Source: Deltaproteobacteria bacterium
Lineage (GTDB): Bacteria > Lernaellota > Lernaellaia > JACKCT01
Length of the DNA stretch: 64,000 bases
Assembly (NCBI GenBank): GCA_027493875.1
Contig: JAOSJX010000023.1
Coordinates: 1-64,000, forward strand
Direction: 5' to 3'
In this document: positions 63,511 to 64,000 of the stretch, piece by piece
How positions within the stretch are numbered: position 1 is the stretch's first letter
How the letters are laid out: every line of letters begins with the position of its first letter
Position numbers and translations under genes: made by a program
The notes under the pieces: generated by a model
Told to the model about the DNA's origin: nothing
What the model saw: only the letters and a program-made list of their open reading frames with translations
The model's database searches: none

Positions 63511-64000
63511 ATGACGAAGTCGACCATGTTGCGCGTTCTGACGGTCGGCGCGGTGTGGGCCGCGCTGGGGGGACGGTTTTCGCCCAGGACGTGCCGCTGA
63601 CCGCGACCCTTCAGGAAATCGACGCCGAATTCAACGAAATCCATGACACGGCGGAACAGTTTCTCAACAACACCGACAAGGAAGTCAACGACCGGGACAA
63701 GCTGCTGCTGCAGCGCCGGTTTGTGGACGGCCGCGATTTTTATTTCCTCGCCGGGGACTATCGGGGCGCCGCGGAGATTTTTACGCGATCGTCACGCACC
63801 CGGCGGCCAAGAATCTGCCGCGCATGGACGAGGCGCGCTATTACCTCGCCGAATCTCTTTATCAGACCGGCTATGCCGAGGACGCCCGGCGCGAGTTTCG
63901 TATCATCCGCGCGATCGGGCCGTCGTCCGAGTACTTCGCATTTTCTCTGGTGCGGATGATCCAGCTCGCATTGCGCCGCGGCGAATTCGACGCCGCGGAG
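63511..64000 (+). CDS. Secreted TPR-like protein (3' partial)
   Basis: Signal peptide MTKSTMLRVLTVGAVWAALG, then, after restoring a G in the G6 run near 63570, TVFAQDVPLTATLQEIDAEF. Helical pairs such as FVDGRDFYFLAGDYRGAAEI and, after a missing T near 63785, YYLAESLYQTGYAEDARREF have TPR-like spacing. The frame is open to the right edge. It is probably a periplasmic scaffold co-transcribed with the gene at 62826. Confidence 0.7.

Overview
The window is 64 kb of GC-rich DNA from a Gram-negative (diderm), flagellated bacterium. The Lpt lipopolysaccharide-export genes, flagellin, the order lptC-lptA-lptB-rpoN-hpf-ptsN-hprK-rapZ-IIA-ptsH-ptsI, and lipoproteins with long Asp-rich linkers fit a deltaproteobacterial-type lineage (Myxococcota, Desulfobacterota or a candidate-phylum relative). 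No rRNA is present, so the lineage cannot be fixed. By eye, some 60-70 single-base indels, mostly in homopolymers, break genes that must be functional (ptsI, rpoN, mdh, tilS, xseA, fliC). I read these as sequence or assembly errors. Coordinates below give the span of the reconstructed gene, and each entry says where the frame changes.

Layout. 1-1411: secreted protein with Thr-rich and Asp-rich linkers and a C-terminal Cys-Gly-Cys. 1439-7283 (-): lexA-imuA-imuB-dnaE2 SOS mutagenesis operon. 7455-10103: two convergent B12-binding radical SAM paralogues. 10137-13150 (-): secreted Ntn-type hydrolase, also ending in Cys-Gly-Cys, then an isoprenylcysteine-methyltransferase-family membrane protein and a polyprenylglyceryl-phosphate synthase. 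13511-15327 (-): ArsR/SRPBCC pair, tRNA-Trp, SDR oxidoreductase. 15516-18294: perR-katG. 18636-19997: VWA lipoprotein. 20013-22741: nth, malate dehydrogenase, a flippase-like membrane protein. 22755-28646 (-): phosphodiesterase, Sua5/YciO, engB, and the cytochrome c maturation pair ccsA/resB. 28810-31909: three envelope or redox proteins and xseA. 32053-36946 (-): transglutaminase, ABC exporter, UbiA prenyltransferase. 36991-39378: two divergent glycosyltransferases. 39538-39918: Cys-rich Asp10 lipoprotein. 40021-45097: glgX-larA and a membrane glycosyltransferase. 45276-53923: LPS export plus rpoN plus a regulatory phosphotransferase system. 54041-59387: tyrosine recombinase, copper ATPase, small lipoprotein, tilS. 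59452-62531 (-): flagellin, rsmE, prmA. 62826-64000: two secreted proteins, the last cut by the window edge.

The most unusual signal is a recurrent C-terminal signature: a long Asp-rich linker followed by Cys-Gly-Cys as the last three residues, seen at three loci. It mirrors the local lipoproteins, where a lipidated N-terminal Cys is followed by an Asp-rich linker, and it resembles the C-X-C prenylation site of Rab GTPases. One copy lies beside genes for an ICMT-family methyltransferase and a polyprenylglyceryl-phosphate synthase. Another lies tail-to-tail with a UbiA-family prenyltransferase. C-terminal lipid anchoring is my inference, but it is testable. Independently, the polyprenylglyceryl-phosphate synthase and UbiA genes are the two enzyme types that begin archaeal-type ether-lipid synthesis.
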